From contig NC_031000.1 in NCBI RefSeq assembly GCF_000149955.1, positions 1,158,028-1,222,027 of the forward strand: a DNA stretch of 64,000 bases, written 5' to 3'. This document shows, piece after piece, positions 1-10,058 of the stretch. This DNA is from Fusarium oxysporum f. sp. lycopersici 4287 (lineage: Eukaryota; Ascomycota; Sordariomycetes; Hypocreales; Nectriaceae). The position numbers were made by a program, and so were the translations under genes. A model generated the notes under the pieces. It was not told the origin of the DNA. It saw only the letters and a program-made list of their open reading frames with translations, and did not search any database. How positions within the stretch are numbered: the stretch's first letter is position 1; every line of letters begins with the position of its first letter.

Positions 1-2
1 CA

Positions 3-2426
3 ATCCAAATGGATGGCGGCTCTGAGCTCTATGGTGCGTCTCTCAAAAACCTCGAGTACACTCACGGCGTCAAGATCATCAAGACGACACCATATACTCC
101 TGAATTTAACGGAGTTGCTGAGCGCTCTAACCGCATCATCTTTGACAAAGTCAGAGCAACCATGGAATCGGAAAGAATCCCGATAGAGCTCTGGCCATTG
201 GTCCTGGAAGATATGGTGCGCAAGACAAACGTGACAGCCACCAGGGCAATTGATGGCCTCACTCCCATGGAAAGCTTTCTCAACGAGGCCTTCCCCGGAC
301 AAGACAACAAGCCGGATCTGTCCGGAGAACGAATCTGCGGCTCACAAGTCACGATACACATACCGCAGGAACGAAGATTGAGATCACACAAGTTTGGCCC
401 AAGAGGAGAGGCTGGAATCTACCTATGCATGGAAGGTTCACAGATCTACACCTGCTGGGTGCCCTCTCGCAGGAAGGGACATCAGATCGTCCGTTCTGCA
501 AATGTACAATTCTACGAAAAGGTTGGGGAGACAGAACTCCTGACCGAAACTGAGCATGATGTTGAGCCGGAAATCCGCAAGAACGGAGCTCCCATCTCAA
601 GCCGGCCACAGTCCGTCACGGAGCAGACAAAGACTCCAAGGCCACAAAGGTCTGAAGTGAACAATCTTCAGCATGCTGAGGTGCATAATCCTCAGCATGG
701 ACAGACGACAACATCCATGACATCAGCTAAGCTGCCCGATCTCCGAAAAGAGGTGATCACTGAGCCCAAAACAATGACTGAAGCGCTTCAAGGTCCGCAA
801 AGGGAGCATTGGCTCAGAGCAATACACAGTGAGCTGCGCAGTCTCCTCACGAAAGGAACTTGGCGCATGCTGGACCGCAACCAAGCTCACAATAGGCCAC
901 TTACCGTCAAATGGGTATTCAAGGTCAAGAAAAACGAGGACGGCAACCTCGACAAGTTCAAGGCGCGGCTGGTGGTCAGAGGCTTTGAACAACAGTTCGG
1001 CTTTGACTACAACCAGACCTTTGCCTCTGTTGCCAAAGCGGCGACTTGGAGAATCCTCCTCACCGTTGCTGCCTGTCTTGACTGGGAGATTGAGCAGATG
1101 GACGTGTCGACGGCGTTCCTGGAAGGGGACCTCGAGGAAGAAGTCTTCATCGAAATGCCGGAAGGGCTTGTAGAGTATTTCGACCAACACCCAGAAGACC
1201 GTCCGCCAGGATTCTCAACCGAGAAGATCTGCAAACTGATCAAATCCCTCTATGGACTCAAACAGGCGCCTCGGCAATGGCAAAAGAAGCTGAAGGAGGC
1301 CTTGGAATCCCTTGACTTTCGACAAGTAACGTCTGACACGGCCGTATATCACAATCCCACAACGGGAGTGATCATCATCACATATGTGGATGACTTCCTC
1401 ATCATGGGCAGCAACAAGGAAGCAATCCAAGGGTACAAAGCCCGCCTGGGAGAGATCTTCACAATGACTGATCTCGGTCCCGCCAGCCATTTTCTTGGAG
1501 TAAGAATAACCCGAGACAGGAACTCAAGGCTGATCTACCTTTCCCAGGATGCATATTTTACCAGAATACTGAAGAAATTCGGCTTAGAGGATTGTCGACC
1601 GGTCAAGACCCCGATGGAGCGAAATTCACTCTCGACACTGCAACCAAGAGACAATGGCGACTCGGCTTCTCCAGAAGAACGAGAAGACTATAGCTCGAAA
1701 ACCGGCTCGCTGATGTATGGAATGACCCAAACCAGACCCGATTTAGCTTTCCTACTCTCGGTACTCTCAAGATACATGTCGAATCCATCACCAACACATT
1801 CACGAATGATCAAAAGAGGTCTCCGCTATCTACAGCAGACAAGAGACCACGGCCTGGTGCTTGGGGGCGTCAAGAAAGATCCTGAATCCGCTTGGAGCAT
1901 CACAGCTTGGGCCGACTCGGATTGGAAAGGCGACACTGTTACGGGAAGATCGACGTTTGGATGGCTTGTTCAACTTGAAGGATCTACAGTCTCATGGAGG
2001 GCCAAACGGCACGAAACAGTGGCACTATCGACTACCGAGGCTGAATATACAGCACTCTCCCAGTGTGCCAGAGAATTAGCCTGGACTAGGAACCTCTTCT
2101 CTGAACTGTTCCTTCCGCTACATATGCCTATCCCACTGAACGGCGATAATCAGGGTTCCCTAAAGCTATGCAGAAACCCTGAGCTTCACCAACGGACAAA
2201 GCACATTCCGTTAACCGAGCACCATATCCGAGAAGAAGTTGAAGCCGGGAATATTGATGTACAATACGTCAGCACACATGAGCAGGTAGCAGACGGACTC
2301 ACTAAACCATTGAACGCCGTCAGCCATGGCCACTTTCTAGAAGCAATTCGAGTCAGTGCATGTCCGATCGAGGAAGCAGGTCGTATTATTTGGAGTACTG
2401 AAGTCCACGATGACTCTGTGCCCTGA
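3..2426 (+). CDS. Ty1/copia Pol polyprotein, 3' part (integrase end, RT, RNase H)
   Basis: This is the C-terminal part of a copia-type retrotransposon polyprotein. The frame is already open at the left edge, so the true start lies outside the window. In order it shows the end of the integrase core (TPEFNGVAERSNR, with the catalytic Glu), a low-complexity linker, reverse transcriptase (VKWVFKVKKNEDG, the YVDDFLIMG catalytic box) and RNase H (WADSDWKGD and the STTEAEYTALS motif). The protein would copy the element's RNA to DNA and integrate it. About 800 codons run without a stop, so this copy shows none of the RIP-type stops seen in the DNA transposons. The stop is followed 20 bp later by an LTR. 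Confidence 0.93.
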   Translation: MQMDGGSELYGASLKNLEYTHGVKIIKTTPYTPEFNGVAERSNRIIFDKVRATMESERIPIELWPLVLEDMVRKTNVTATRAIDGLTPMESFLNEAFPGQDNKPDLSGERICGSQVTIHIPQERRLRSHKFGPRGEAGIYLCMEGSQIYTCWVPSRRKGHQIVRSANVQFYEKVGETELLTETEHDVEPEIRKNGAPISSRPQSVTEQTKTPRPQRSEVNNLQHAEVHNPQHGQTTTSMTSAKLPDLRKEVITEPKTMTEALQGPQREHWLRAIHSELRSLLTKGTWRMLDRNQAHNRPLTVKWVFKVKKNEDGNLDKFKARLVVRGFEQQFGFDYNQTFASVAKAATWRILLTVAACLDWEIEQMDVSTAFLEGDLEEEVFIEMPEGLVEYFDQHPEDRPPGFSTEKICKLIKSLYGLKQAPRQWQKKLKEALESLDFRQVTSDTAVYHNPTTGVIIITYVDDFLIMGSNKEAIQGYKARLGEIFTMTDLGPASHFLGVRITRDRNSRLIYLSQDAYFTRILKKFGLEDCRPVKTPMERNSLSTLQPRDNGDSASPEEREDYSSKTGSLMYGMTQTRPDLAFLLSVLSRYMSNPSPTHSRMIKRGLRYLQQTRDHGLVLGGVKKDPESAWSITAWADSDWKGDTVTGRSTFGWLVQLEGSTVSWRAKRHETVALSTTEAEYTALSQCARELAWTRNLFSELFLPLHMPIPLNGDNQGSLKLCRNPELHQRTKHIPLTEHHIREEVEAGNIDVQYVSTHEQVADGLTKPLNAVSHGHFLEAIRVSACPIEEAGRIIWSTEVHDDSVP

Positions 2427-2446
2427 AGACAAGGTGGATGGGGGCG

Positions 2447-2826
2447 TGTTGGAAAATCCGGGGATCCCCCTTCCCTTCAGGATTCAGACTAACAGTCTGA
2501 AAGTCCTAGATTTAAAGTTTAAAGTCCTAGATGAAATCATTTAGAGATATAAACCTGAGAAGAACTCTCATCTCACTAATGAACAATCAAGTTATACAAA
2601 AATATATATTTTCACCTAGCACTACTGCGCAATATAAACAACATTGGTTGGTGCACTCGCTTATTATATACGTTAGATGTAATGTTGAGAAATGTTTATC
2701 CCGCACGCTTATCATGGACTGAGGGCTAAAACTGGACCCACTAACAAACGTTTCCCTTGATGGTAAGTGACCCGTTCCCCACCCAGAGCAACGAACCAAT
2801 AGGCACGCGTTGCTTATTCTCTAACA
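2447..2826 (+). repeat. 3' LTR of the copia element
   Basis: The 380 bp segment starts TGTTGGA and ends TCTAACA, a short inverted repeat with TG...CA ends. It begins just after a purine-rich tract (GGTGGATGGGGGCG at 2433-2446) that fits a plus-strand primer. The 5 bp that would be the right half of the target duplication are TTCAC (2827-2831). The left LTR is outside the window, so the boundaries rest on the termini alone. Confidence 0.8.
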
Positions 2827-2831
2827 TTCAC

Positions 2832-3919
2832 TACGGATACAGTACTGTTGCGTAAAAACCCAGCTGTACGGTTCTTGGGAACATAATCAACAATTATCCT
2901 GAATTTAAGGCTTGGAAAATACGCAACAAAACAGAGGATTATGTAACATCCCTAGCCGCAGCAAATCACCAACTTCATCCAGGCCGCTCACGACATCTCA
3001 TTTTGGAATCCATACCCCCCTGCTTTGGACTAAAAACGCTTGGTATCGGATATAGGGAATAGCTGTGCATCAAAAGCAAAACTGCCCAGAATCAGACAGG
3101 CTTTCAAAACATAGACGTGGACACAGACGCGCAGTGCAGCCATGCTTTCTTCTCTAGGGCTTTTATCTAATCTTGGACGAAAGGAATTAAGTTCTCCCTA
3201 GAAAGATGAAGTTAGCGCCTTAAAAGTTCCCCTGGATCTTGGGTTGCATTTCCGACGAGAATGAATTATAGCATCAATCATGATGAGTTAGCTCCATGTC
3301 ATTCATTTCCTTCACACCGAAAATTGGCTCGTCAACATGATCATACACATTCTGTAACCGATATCTTCAAACAGGAATAACGTCCGCAGCCATTGTTCAC
3401 ATCAAATGGATAGTGCTCTATCACATGTCAACAAAAGCAGTGGCTGCCTTCGCCTCCGGCCGACTCCGACCCTCCAACAGCGTCCACCATAAACAGCGCT
3501 AAGTAGTCCCTCAATACCAAGACACGGTTAATAGCAACATGTGATCTTCCAGACTATCCCTGCGCAATTGCATCTGCAGCATGCGTGTTAATATCCCAAT
3601 CCAGAATAGCTTGCTCCCGCCGTCTCGGGAGGCCAAAGTTCGGCCATTTTATCACAGATAGCCGGGAGTTTCTTGCTGATGCAACTTTGAGCTTAAAAGT
3701 AGTTCGGAGTAACACACTTCGTGGCTTGCAGTGGGTCACCTGCAGGCACAGAATTAGAATATAGGGAGTGGAGTTATGCGTGTCCCAGAGTCTGGCAGAT
3801 CGCCTTGGCCGGGCCTGCTGGCAACAGTTCTGGGCGAAACCCATAAGAAGATAATTGAGGCGGCACCGCCAATGGCATGGTCAGCCTGGGTATGTGCCAG
3901 TTTCAACCGCTGGGATAAC
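2832..3919. other. Intergenic, no gene recognised
   Basis: Only short open frames without recognisable motifs are present. Nothing suggests an RNA gene. The right part is the downstream region of the bZIP gene. Confidence 0.6.
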
Positions 3920-4963
3920 TTAACGAACCGATGAATGTGGCGAGGGGTAGTGTATGGGATACATGTTCCAGGGGGACTGCTGCTGCTGCTGGTGCGGCAT
4001 GTAGGAATGAGAATAGGCTGTGGTGGGGCGTAGCGAAAGATTACCGAGGCAGAACCCGGCGTTTAGATATTGAGTGTGAGTAATCTCCTCGCCATGCCTC
4101 ATATCGGGCAGACGAAGCTCTTGGGGTATTGTAGCATGATGGCCCACGTCGTCATACTCCATCTTAACAACGTTCTTGTCACACGCCGCGCCGAGGCTTG
4201 AGGAGCTGGTGTTATTGGAGGGTAGGACCGAGGTGGGCACGCTGATTGGGATATAACCAACGCTATAGCCGGCTGATGATGATGGCGTCGAGACGTTGGA
4301 GTGGATATTGCAGGAGACAGTGCTCGCCAAGAATTCGCAGTCGTTGCGTAAGGGGACGTATTGTTGGCTGTAGTCAAGGAGGGAATTGTAGTCGCCTGGG
4401 AATGGTGATCCGTGAGAGCTAGGAATGGCATCATTACCAATACTGAGGTTGCCATTATAGACTGTTGACGGGAAGATCTTATCAGGCAATGAGAGCTGTC
4501 GTGGAGTTAGACCTGGTGCAGTGTAAGTTGACGAAGTCATTGGCACCTTCATGATTTCCTTGAGACGAATTAGCTCTTTCTCGATTGCCTTGTTACGACG
4601 CAATAATTCTTGGACGGTTTGGTCATGGCCTTGTTTGCTCCTGAGCTCAGCCAACTCGCGCTCTAACCGCTCGATGCGCTCTTTGGTGCGGGCGCGGATC
4701 GCCCTCTGGCCTCTCGATCGTTGGCCCTCTTGCTGGCGAGTCGTGCGGGAGTAAGGGTAGAAACCCTTCTGGTGCCTGAATAATGTTGTGTTAGTATGGT
4801 AGGGGTATGCTGTCCTGCTTTGCTTTGCTTTGTTCCAGTTTACTACAATACGCCAGAGATCCATGGCATGAGAATAATAAAACTAGACTAACAAATAAAT
4901 GAATGGAAAAGGAAGCATACCCTTTCGCTTGGGCTTGGCAGGCTCTGCTGATGATCTGATCAT
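3920..4963 (-). CDS. bZIP transcription factor with an apparent 1-base frameshift
   Basis: This encodes a fungal bZIP protein of the type with a KRANDREA / QRAIRARTKE basic region followed by a leucine zipper (RLERELAELRSK, then VQELLRRNKAIEKELIRLKE). It should bind DNA as a dimer in the nucleus. The probable start is the ATG at 4963 (MIRSSAEPAKPKRK), followed by a 145 bp intron (4920 to 4776, GTATGC...TTCAG) and a second exon beginning GTRRVSTLTPARLASK. Exon 2 is in frame up to KRANDREA, but the next residues, QRAIRARTKE, lie one frame over: a single C appears to be missing near 4708. Downstream the frame stays open to 3920 through a Ser/Thr-rich region and a Gln run. The shift could be a true inactivating deletion or an assembly error. 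An ATG at 4864 would give an unspliced reading that replaces half the basic region with unrelated residues. Confidence 0.75.
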
Positions 4964-5616
4964 GTTAATTATGAATGATGAGGCGATAGGTCGACTAAAG
5001 GTTGGCGGCAGACTGGACCAACGGTGTTAAATATACCTTCTTTTTTGGTCTGTTTTCTGTGTCTGTGCGTACGCCTCTCTTTTCTCCCCAACTCGTGAAG
5101 TTACCTGCCGCGGATGGTAGACTAGTAGTAGACGCCACATCTCATGTCCGAGAGGTGTGCAAGGGAGAGTGTTTGAATTCGATGTACCTCGCCAACATTT
5201 CTTTCAACGCTTAGGGAGACCTTCAAAGCCTCTACTTCTCCCTATGCCTACGCCACGTATTATAAAGAATGAGACGGGATGGAAGTCAGCTCTTGCAATC
5301 TCCGCCTACTCAGCGATAACCAATCAGATTATTCTCATGACAGGCTCCCAATAAGAGGCACAGACCTATTTAAAAATAAGACAGTATTCCACGCAACTTA
5401 AGGGCCAAATCCTGGTACGTCGGGATTTTCAGCTGGCCCGCATTGGATATTGTGGATGAGCGATTGTTCTTGGTGGCGCGCTTAGACCCATGCCCTCTGT
5501 ACACGGTTAACGAAGGTCCTAACAAAGCAATTCAATTCTATTTATTTCCCTCAGGAGACGAATTGATGCTGCTCAATTGGCAAGCATCCATCTCCAGGCC
5601 GAATCCTAAGCCATCT
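4964..5616. other. Intergenic, up to the gap
   Basis: Upstream side of the bZIP gene, with CT-rich stretches (about 5038-5095) that could be part of its promoter or leader. No coding sequence is recognised. Confidence 0.5.
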
Positions 5617-6084
5617 NNNNNNNNNNNNNNNNNNNNNNNNNNNNNNNNNNNNNNNNNNNNNNNNNNNNNNNNNNNNNNNNNNNNNNNNNNNNNNNNNNNN
5701 NNNNNNNNNNNNNNNNNNNNNNNNNNNNNNNNNNNNNNNNNNNNNNNNNNNNNNNNNNNNNNNNNNNNNNNNNNNNNNNNNNNNNNNNNNNNNNNNNNNN
5801 NNNNNNNNNNNNNNNNNNNNNNNNNNNNNNNNNNNNNNNNNNNNNNNNNNNNNNNNNNNNNNNNNNNNNNNNNNNNNNNNNNNNNNNNNNNNNNNNNNNN
5901 NNNNNNNNNNNNNNNNNNNNNNNNNNNNNNNNNNNNNNNNNNNNNNNNNNNNNNNNNNNNNNNNNNNNNNNNNNNNNNNNNNNNNNNNNNNNNNNNNNNN
6001 NNNNNNNNNNNNNNNNNNNNNNNNNNNNNNNNNNNNNNNNNNNNNNNNNNNNNNNNNNNNNNNNNNNNNNNNNNNNNNNNNNNN
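5617..6084. other. Assembly gap (468 N)
   Basis: Run of undetermined bases. Any open frame drawn across it is an artefact. Confidence 1.
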
Positions 6085-6279
6085 AGCGCCTCAATAAAAG
6101 AACGTGTATTTTGTGGATCCCCGGATATGTTAATACCGGGTGGCGGGGAAAACACCTAAAAGGACAGAACAGAGACAGAAGCTCCTGGGGACTAGATTGA
6201 TCCTCAAGTGTGAAAATTAACCCTATTTTAATTGGATATTAACCCTACACGCGTATCTAACAATTCCCAGCCGCCAATC

Positions 6280-8930
6280 TAACATTTGCAAGCCCCACCA
6301 AAAATGCATATTGCCAAAACACCAAGCAACCATCACGACTATTCGGTATTTTCTTCATCCTTTGGGACAATGAACTCGCCCTAACTGACTTCAATAGTAT
6401 CCCCAATGACTATTTCTTCATTGTCATCGTCATATTCATCATCTTCATCCATTTCCCCATCATCTTCAACGATTTCCAGGCCGTCAGCTTCCAACGACAT
6501 CTTCTTCCGATTGGAGCGGCGTTTTTCCTCGTCACTGATAATAAATTCCAACGCCTCCTTCACGATATTGAAGTCATAGTCAAATGGAAGAAGGAATTGG
6601 GGATTCCAGTGAAAGATAAATACTCTAGGGGCTTCCCGACTTTCTGATTCCTTTGCATTAGTCGCTTTCACCTTGGAATCTTTACTTTTAGCCAGAAGCT
6701 CGCGGTGAAGCCGGTATCTTGACCCTATCACCGCCGTCGACCGTATACAATCTTGGTGTTGTTTTTTTATATAAAATTCGGCCGCTGTGAATAGCTTCCT
6801 TTTCTGAGAATAAGTCGGCTGGCTGCTGTATAGATCAGCAATCCGTAGATCCTTTAAAGAAGCCCTGAGCATCTTCCTGACCGCTGCAATCCATCGTCTT
6901 AAATACCCGACTTCAATCCTAACTTCTTTAGTGTGCACACGAGCTTCCTCGGCCGCCTGACCGGCCAGCCGGTTGTGCTGATCCTTTGCGACGCGAAGTC
7001 TGGCATCGTATATAGTAATTGGCCCGTAATCTGCCAGTATGGTGGTCCCCTGATCCCGGGCAGACCTTCTAAGGTTCTTCTCCTTGAGACGGCGCATTTC
7101 CTGAGTCGCAGTAATCCCATTGACTGCAAGAGTTGTATGTGCTTTCCGCAGCTTTTCATTGACATGCGACACTGAGGGAGTCAGAGGCGTGCCCGAGGTT
7201 ATTGAGCATTCGATCCTGAGGGCCACATATTCCTCGTACTGACGGATCTGTTGCAACTTGAGCTCCGGCGTGTTCATTTCGATCCAGTTGACACACGGAG
7301 GTGGCGTTGACATCAATCGAATCTCCTGGTCGTGACGATTCGAATGGTGTACCTTATGAGGCGGCGGAACGCCGTCTTCCTCACTCATTTCGGAGTTGCT
7401 ATCGCTGCTGTGGGTGGAAGAGGACCCTCGTGAGATATAGCCAGGTAACGACTCTTCAGCTACCTCCAAAGATAGTGATGATAAGGGATTTATCATACGG
7501 GCTAGTACAACCTCAGGATCGAAGGGATAGATGCCGGTCTTTTGCCAAGATGAGATGATAGTGCTTCTCTTAGTAGTACGGGCGCGTACCTCCTGTAAAT
7601 GGAACAAAAAGTCAGCTTTATTGAAGTCTGTAGCGCCATCTGCAATCTCACGAAGAAGGATTTCCTGATGCCAATGCTTGTATACACAGAATAGCCCCAC
7701 ATCTAGCGGTTGAAGGATATGTGTCAAGTGAGGCGGGAAAGGGAACAACACCACGCCTGCATCTTGGGCTTTTTGGAAAAGCTCTTTGGTAAAATGATTC
7801 TCACAACCGTCTAGTAATAGTGTTCTTTTTCCCGGAATTCTTTGAGTCCGGGAAAGCCGTTCAAAGTGGTCGAAGAATTCTAACGCGGAGATATCATCGA
7901 TATAGCCGTTTGGTGTTGTAACGATCGTTGTGCCCGGTTCAAGGCGATTGTCAACCCACCGAGACGGCAGCTGTACGCCCGGCATGATGATAAACGCTGG
8001 AATAACCCGTCCTGTTGCTGATATCGACTCAATGATCGTGACGCTTATTGTCTCGTGTGCATCAGTCAAGATAGGCTTGTCGATTTCCCCAAAAGTCCAC
8101 AGGAACATCCCATTTTCAAGATAATCGATCTGGAAGCCTGTCTCATCGATGTTCCACACATCCTCATAATCTATGCCTTTTTCCGCGTAATCATGCCACT
8201 TGCGAAACCACTCTTCGACGTTGGCTCGGTCTGCCATCGCCTTTCTTTACACTGCGATGGTTGAGCTCTTCTTTCTATGAAGAATAGAGGAATATCTTCT
8301 GAGAAAACGTCTTGCCCAGTATCTGGAAGCCGTTGGAAGTCGGTTAGTTGCTTTTAGAATGCAATTAGCATACTGTCGAAGAGTACGCATCTGTATATGA
8401 TGTCCCTGAGTGACGCGGCGCGATCACCAAGCGAGGATCGCCTTCTCTTCTTCCGGCGAGAAAAGTGTGAAGTTGCCGCCATTTTGAGAGACAGGATGTT
8501 TTCCTTTTTGTCGAGAAAGCAGCCTTTTATATGGTACCCTCCATGCCTTGGCAGCTTTAACGGCTGAGGAGTAATATCCTTCCCTTAGAAGCTCGACAGC
8601 CGCGACAGTACGCATCTCAAGGTTATAAGCTGTATATCACAAGACATTAGGGTTTCCGGTGTCAGAATTGATATATTTTTGCACTGCAGTAAGAGCCAGT
8701 TTAGGGCTTTTGATTGATGTATCCATCGTCTCAATTGAATAGAAATTGCAATTATCATGACTGAATAAAGTAATTACCTTGTTGGTATTGAGGATGTTGA
8801 GTGGCGATTTCGTTGTGATGTTTGTGAGGGGTAATGACATATCGTGGGCATCATCAGTGCAGCAAAGAGGGACAATTCAACTAAAGGAGTGACTTATTTT
8901 TTTGGTGGGGCTACATACAAAAATGAGGTA
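6280..8930 (-). mobile_element. pogo/Fot-type DNA transposon, degraded
   Basis: A DDE transposase pseudogene is bracketed by an inverted motif. AGCCCCACCAAAAA occurs at 6291-6304 and its reverse complement at about 8898-8912. The outer bases are only loosely alike (CATTTGC versus CATTTTTGTATG), so the exact ends and the expected TA target duplication are not fixed. The element probably ends within about 20 bp of these motifs. Confidence 0.6.
6381..8615 (-). pseudogene. pogo/Fot-type DDE transposase, two premature stops
   Basis: A single minus-strand frame runs from an N-terminal helix-turn-helix of the psq type (TVAAVELLREGYYSSAVKAA) to an acidic C-terminus, broken by only two stops. One is a TGA after EEEKAILAW (about 8427) and the other a TAA about 20 bp before the ATG at 8237. 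These are most simply read as former CGA and CAA codons. The catalytic core is readable: VWNIDETGFQ (first Asp), TLLLDGCENH (second Asp) and HILQPLDVGLF (third Asp). The 618 codons after the second stop are intact, so a truncated protein without the DNA-binding domain is possible. The enzyme would cut and reinsert its own element at TA sites. Its C-terminal tail is very acidic (EDDEYDDDNEE). Confidence 0.85.
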
Positions 8931-9687
8931 TCTAATTTATTCCCCAGTCACCCGCCCCTTTGCCTTGTCACCTTACCCCCCGTGCTTGACGCAAGGGCAC
9001 CTACGGTGGAAAGGAAAGCACGGGGGGTCGGTCTCTAGACCCTACCCGAGTACGGCATAGGCCAGGAAAATGTGGTAAGGGAATGGGGCTGGTTATTTCA
9101 GTGACTGAAATATAAAACTCCCAAAGCTCGCTGCCACCTCCGCCATGAGAGACCCCGCTCTAGTCGGATCTGCAATCTGTCATCATTCTGACGCATGTTG
9201 TCTTTTGCTCTCTTCGCTTATTCGGATGGAGAACAGCGCTCTTCCTGGAATGCCTAGTTAGCACCTCCATTTATAAAACCGAGCCATTGTCAGGTACTCA
9301 ATTACAAGCTTAGAAGCTGCGGCCACCTTCGACTCGCAAAATGTGGGGCATTTCCGTACTTCAAGACCTGTATTTCTCGCTGGTGTTGGCGTTTCGAGCT
9401 GGAAACAAAAAGACACGAAGTGCTGTGAGTTACAAATCTACCATTACACCTCACAGCGTCCTTGCTGACCAACGAAGAATCATGCTTATGTGTGCGTTGA
9501 CTGCTGCGACAACTTGCTATTGTCTGATTCTGTAGGGCTCCGTTGTTCCCGAATGCGTCTATAAGTCGAGAGCCGGTAACCAGAGATTTAGGAATCCGTC
9601 TCCTCGTTCGAGCGGCCAGCCAGCGACAAGTAACGCAAATTTGAGCCCTCTGCTCATGAGAGGGTGAATTCCAGTCCCTAAAGGAAT

Positions 9688-9688
<1 letters not shown>
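8931..9688. other. Intergenic, no gene recognised
   Basis: No conserved coding motif is seen. Short open frames at 8844-9038 and 9341-9535 lack recognisable features. Confidence 0.5.

Positions 9689-9740
<52 letters not shown>
9689..9740. repeat. T28-A24 homopolymer palindrome followed by a purine tract
   Basis: 28 T residues are followed directly by 24 A residues, then by about 60 bases of A/G (to about 9805). The T/A run could form a perfect hairpin. The long Lys/Phe-rich frame across it on the minus strand is a by-product of the homopolymers. Confidence 0.95.
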
Positions 9741-9902
9741 GGAAGAAGAAAAAGAGAAAGAAAGAGAAGAAAAGAATGGAGGAAGGAAGACAAAAAGAAA
9801 AATAGTCGAACATGTGCAGAAGCATCAACCCTCAATGGTTAAGCCATGATTCTCAATGGCCTCACGTTGAAGGGCACTTATGAAGACCATTCAGGAGCGT
9901 GA

Positions 9903-10058
9903 CTGCTGGACAAGCGAATACGACATGGGAAGGTAGATTACGTTGTAGAATGGAAGGGCCAGCCGGAGATGAAGAAGTCGTGGGAGAACGAAAGCACGAT
10001 AAGCCGTGTACGAATCAGTGAGTCAGCCCGCTGGGCTGAAGACTTTCTCCAGTGGTAA
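9903..10058 (+). pseudogene. Chromodomain fragment, retrotransposon relic
   Basis: An open frame without an ATG encodes LLDKRIRHGKVDYVVEWKG, then QPEMKKSWENESTI and a TAA at 10056. The pattern of hydrophobic-hydrophobic-x-W-K-G, about seven residues, then S/T-W-E matches a chromodomain (the VKWKGY...NTWEP signature). In fungi such a domain at the very end of a frame is typical of the integrase C-terminus of Ty3/gypsy chromoviruses, so this is probably a relic of one. No other gypsy domain was recognised nearby. It could also derive from a host chromodomain protein. Confidence 0.6.

Noticed and set aside
3554..3844. 96-codon frame on the minus strand
   Set aside because: No motif, no start context, no intron logic. 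Probably chance.
3920..4864. Unspliced bZIP reading from the ATG at 4864
   Set aside because: It replaces half the conserved basic region with unrelated residues. The spliced start at 4963 restores the family sequence up to the frameshift.
5443..6159. Open frames of 160-240 codons across the gap
   Set aside because: They exist only because undetermined bases cannot contain stops.
9302..9835. 177-codon frame on the minus strand
   Set aside because: Its core is poly-Lys/Phe from the T28A24 run and the purine tract. No conserved segment.
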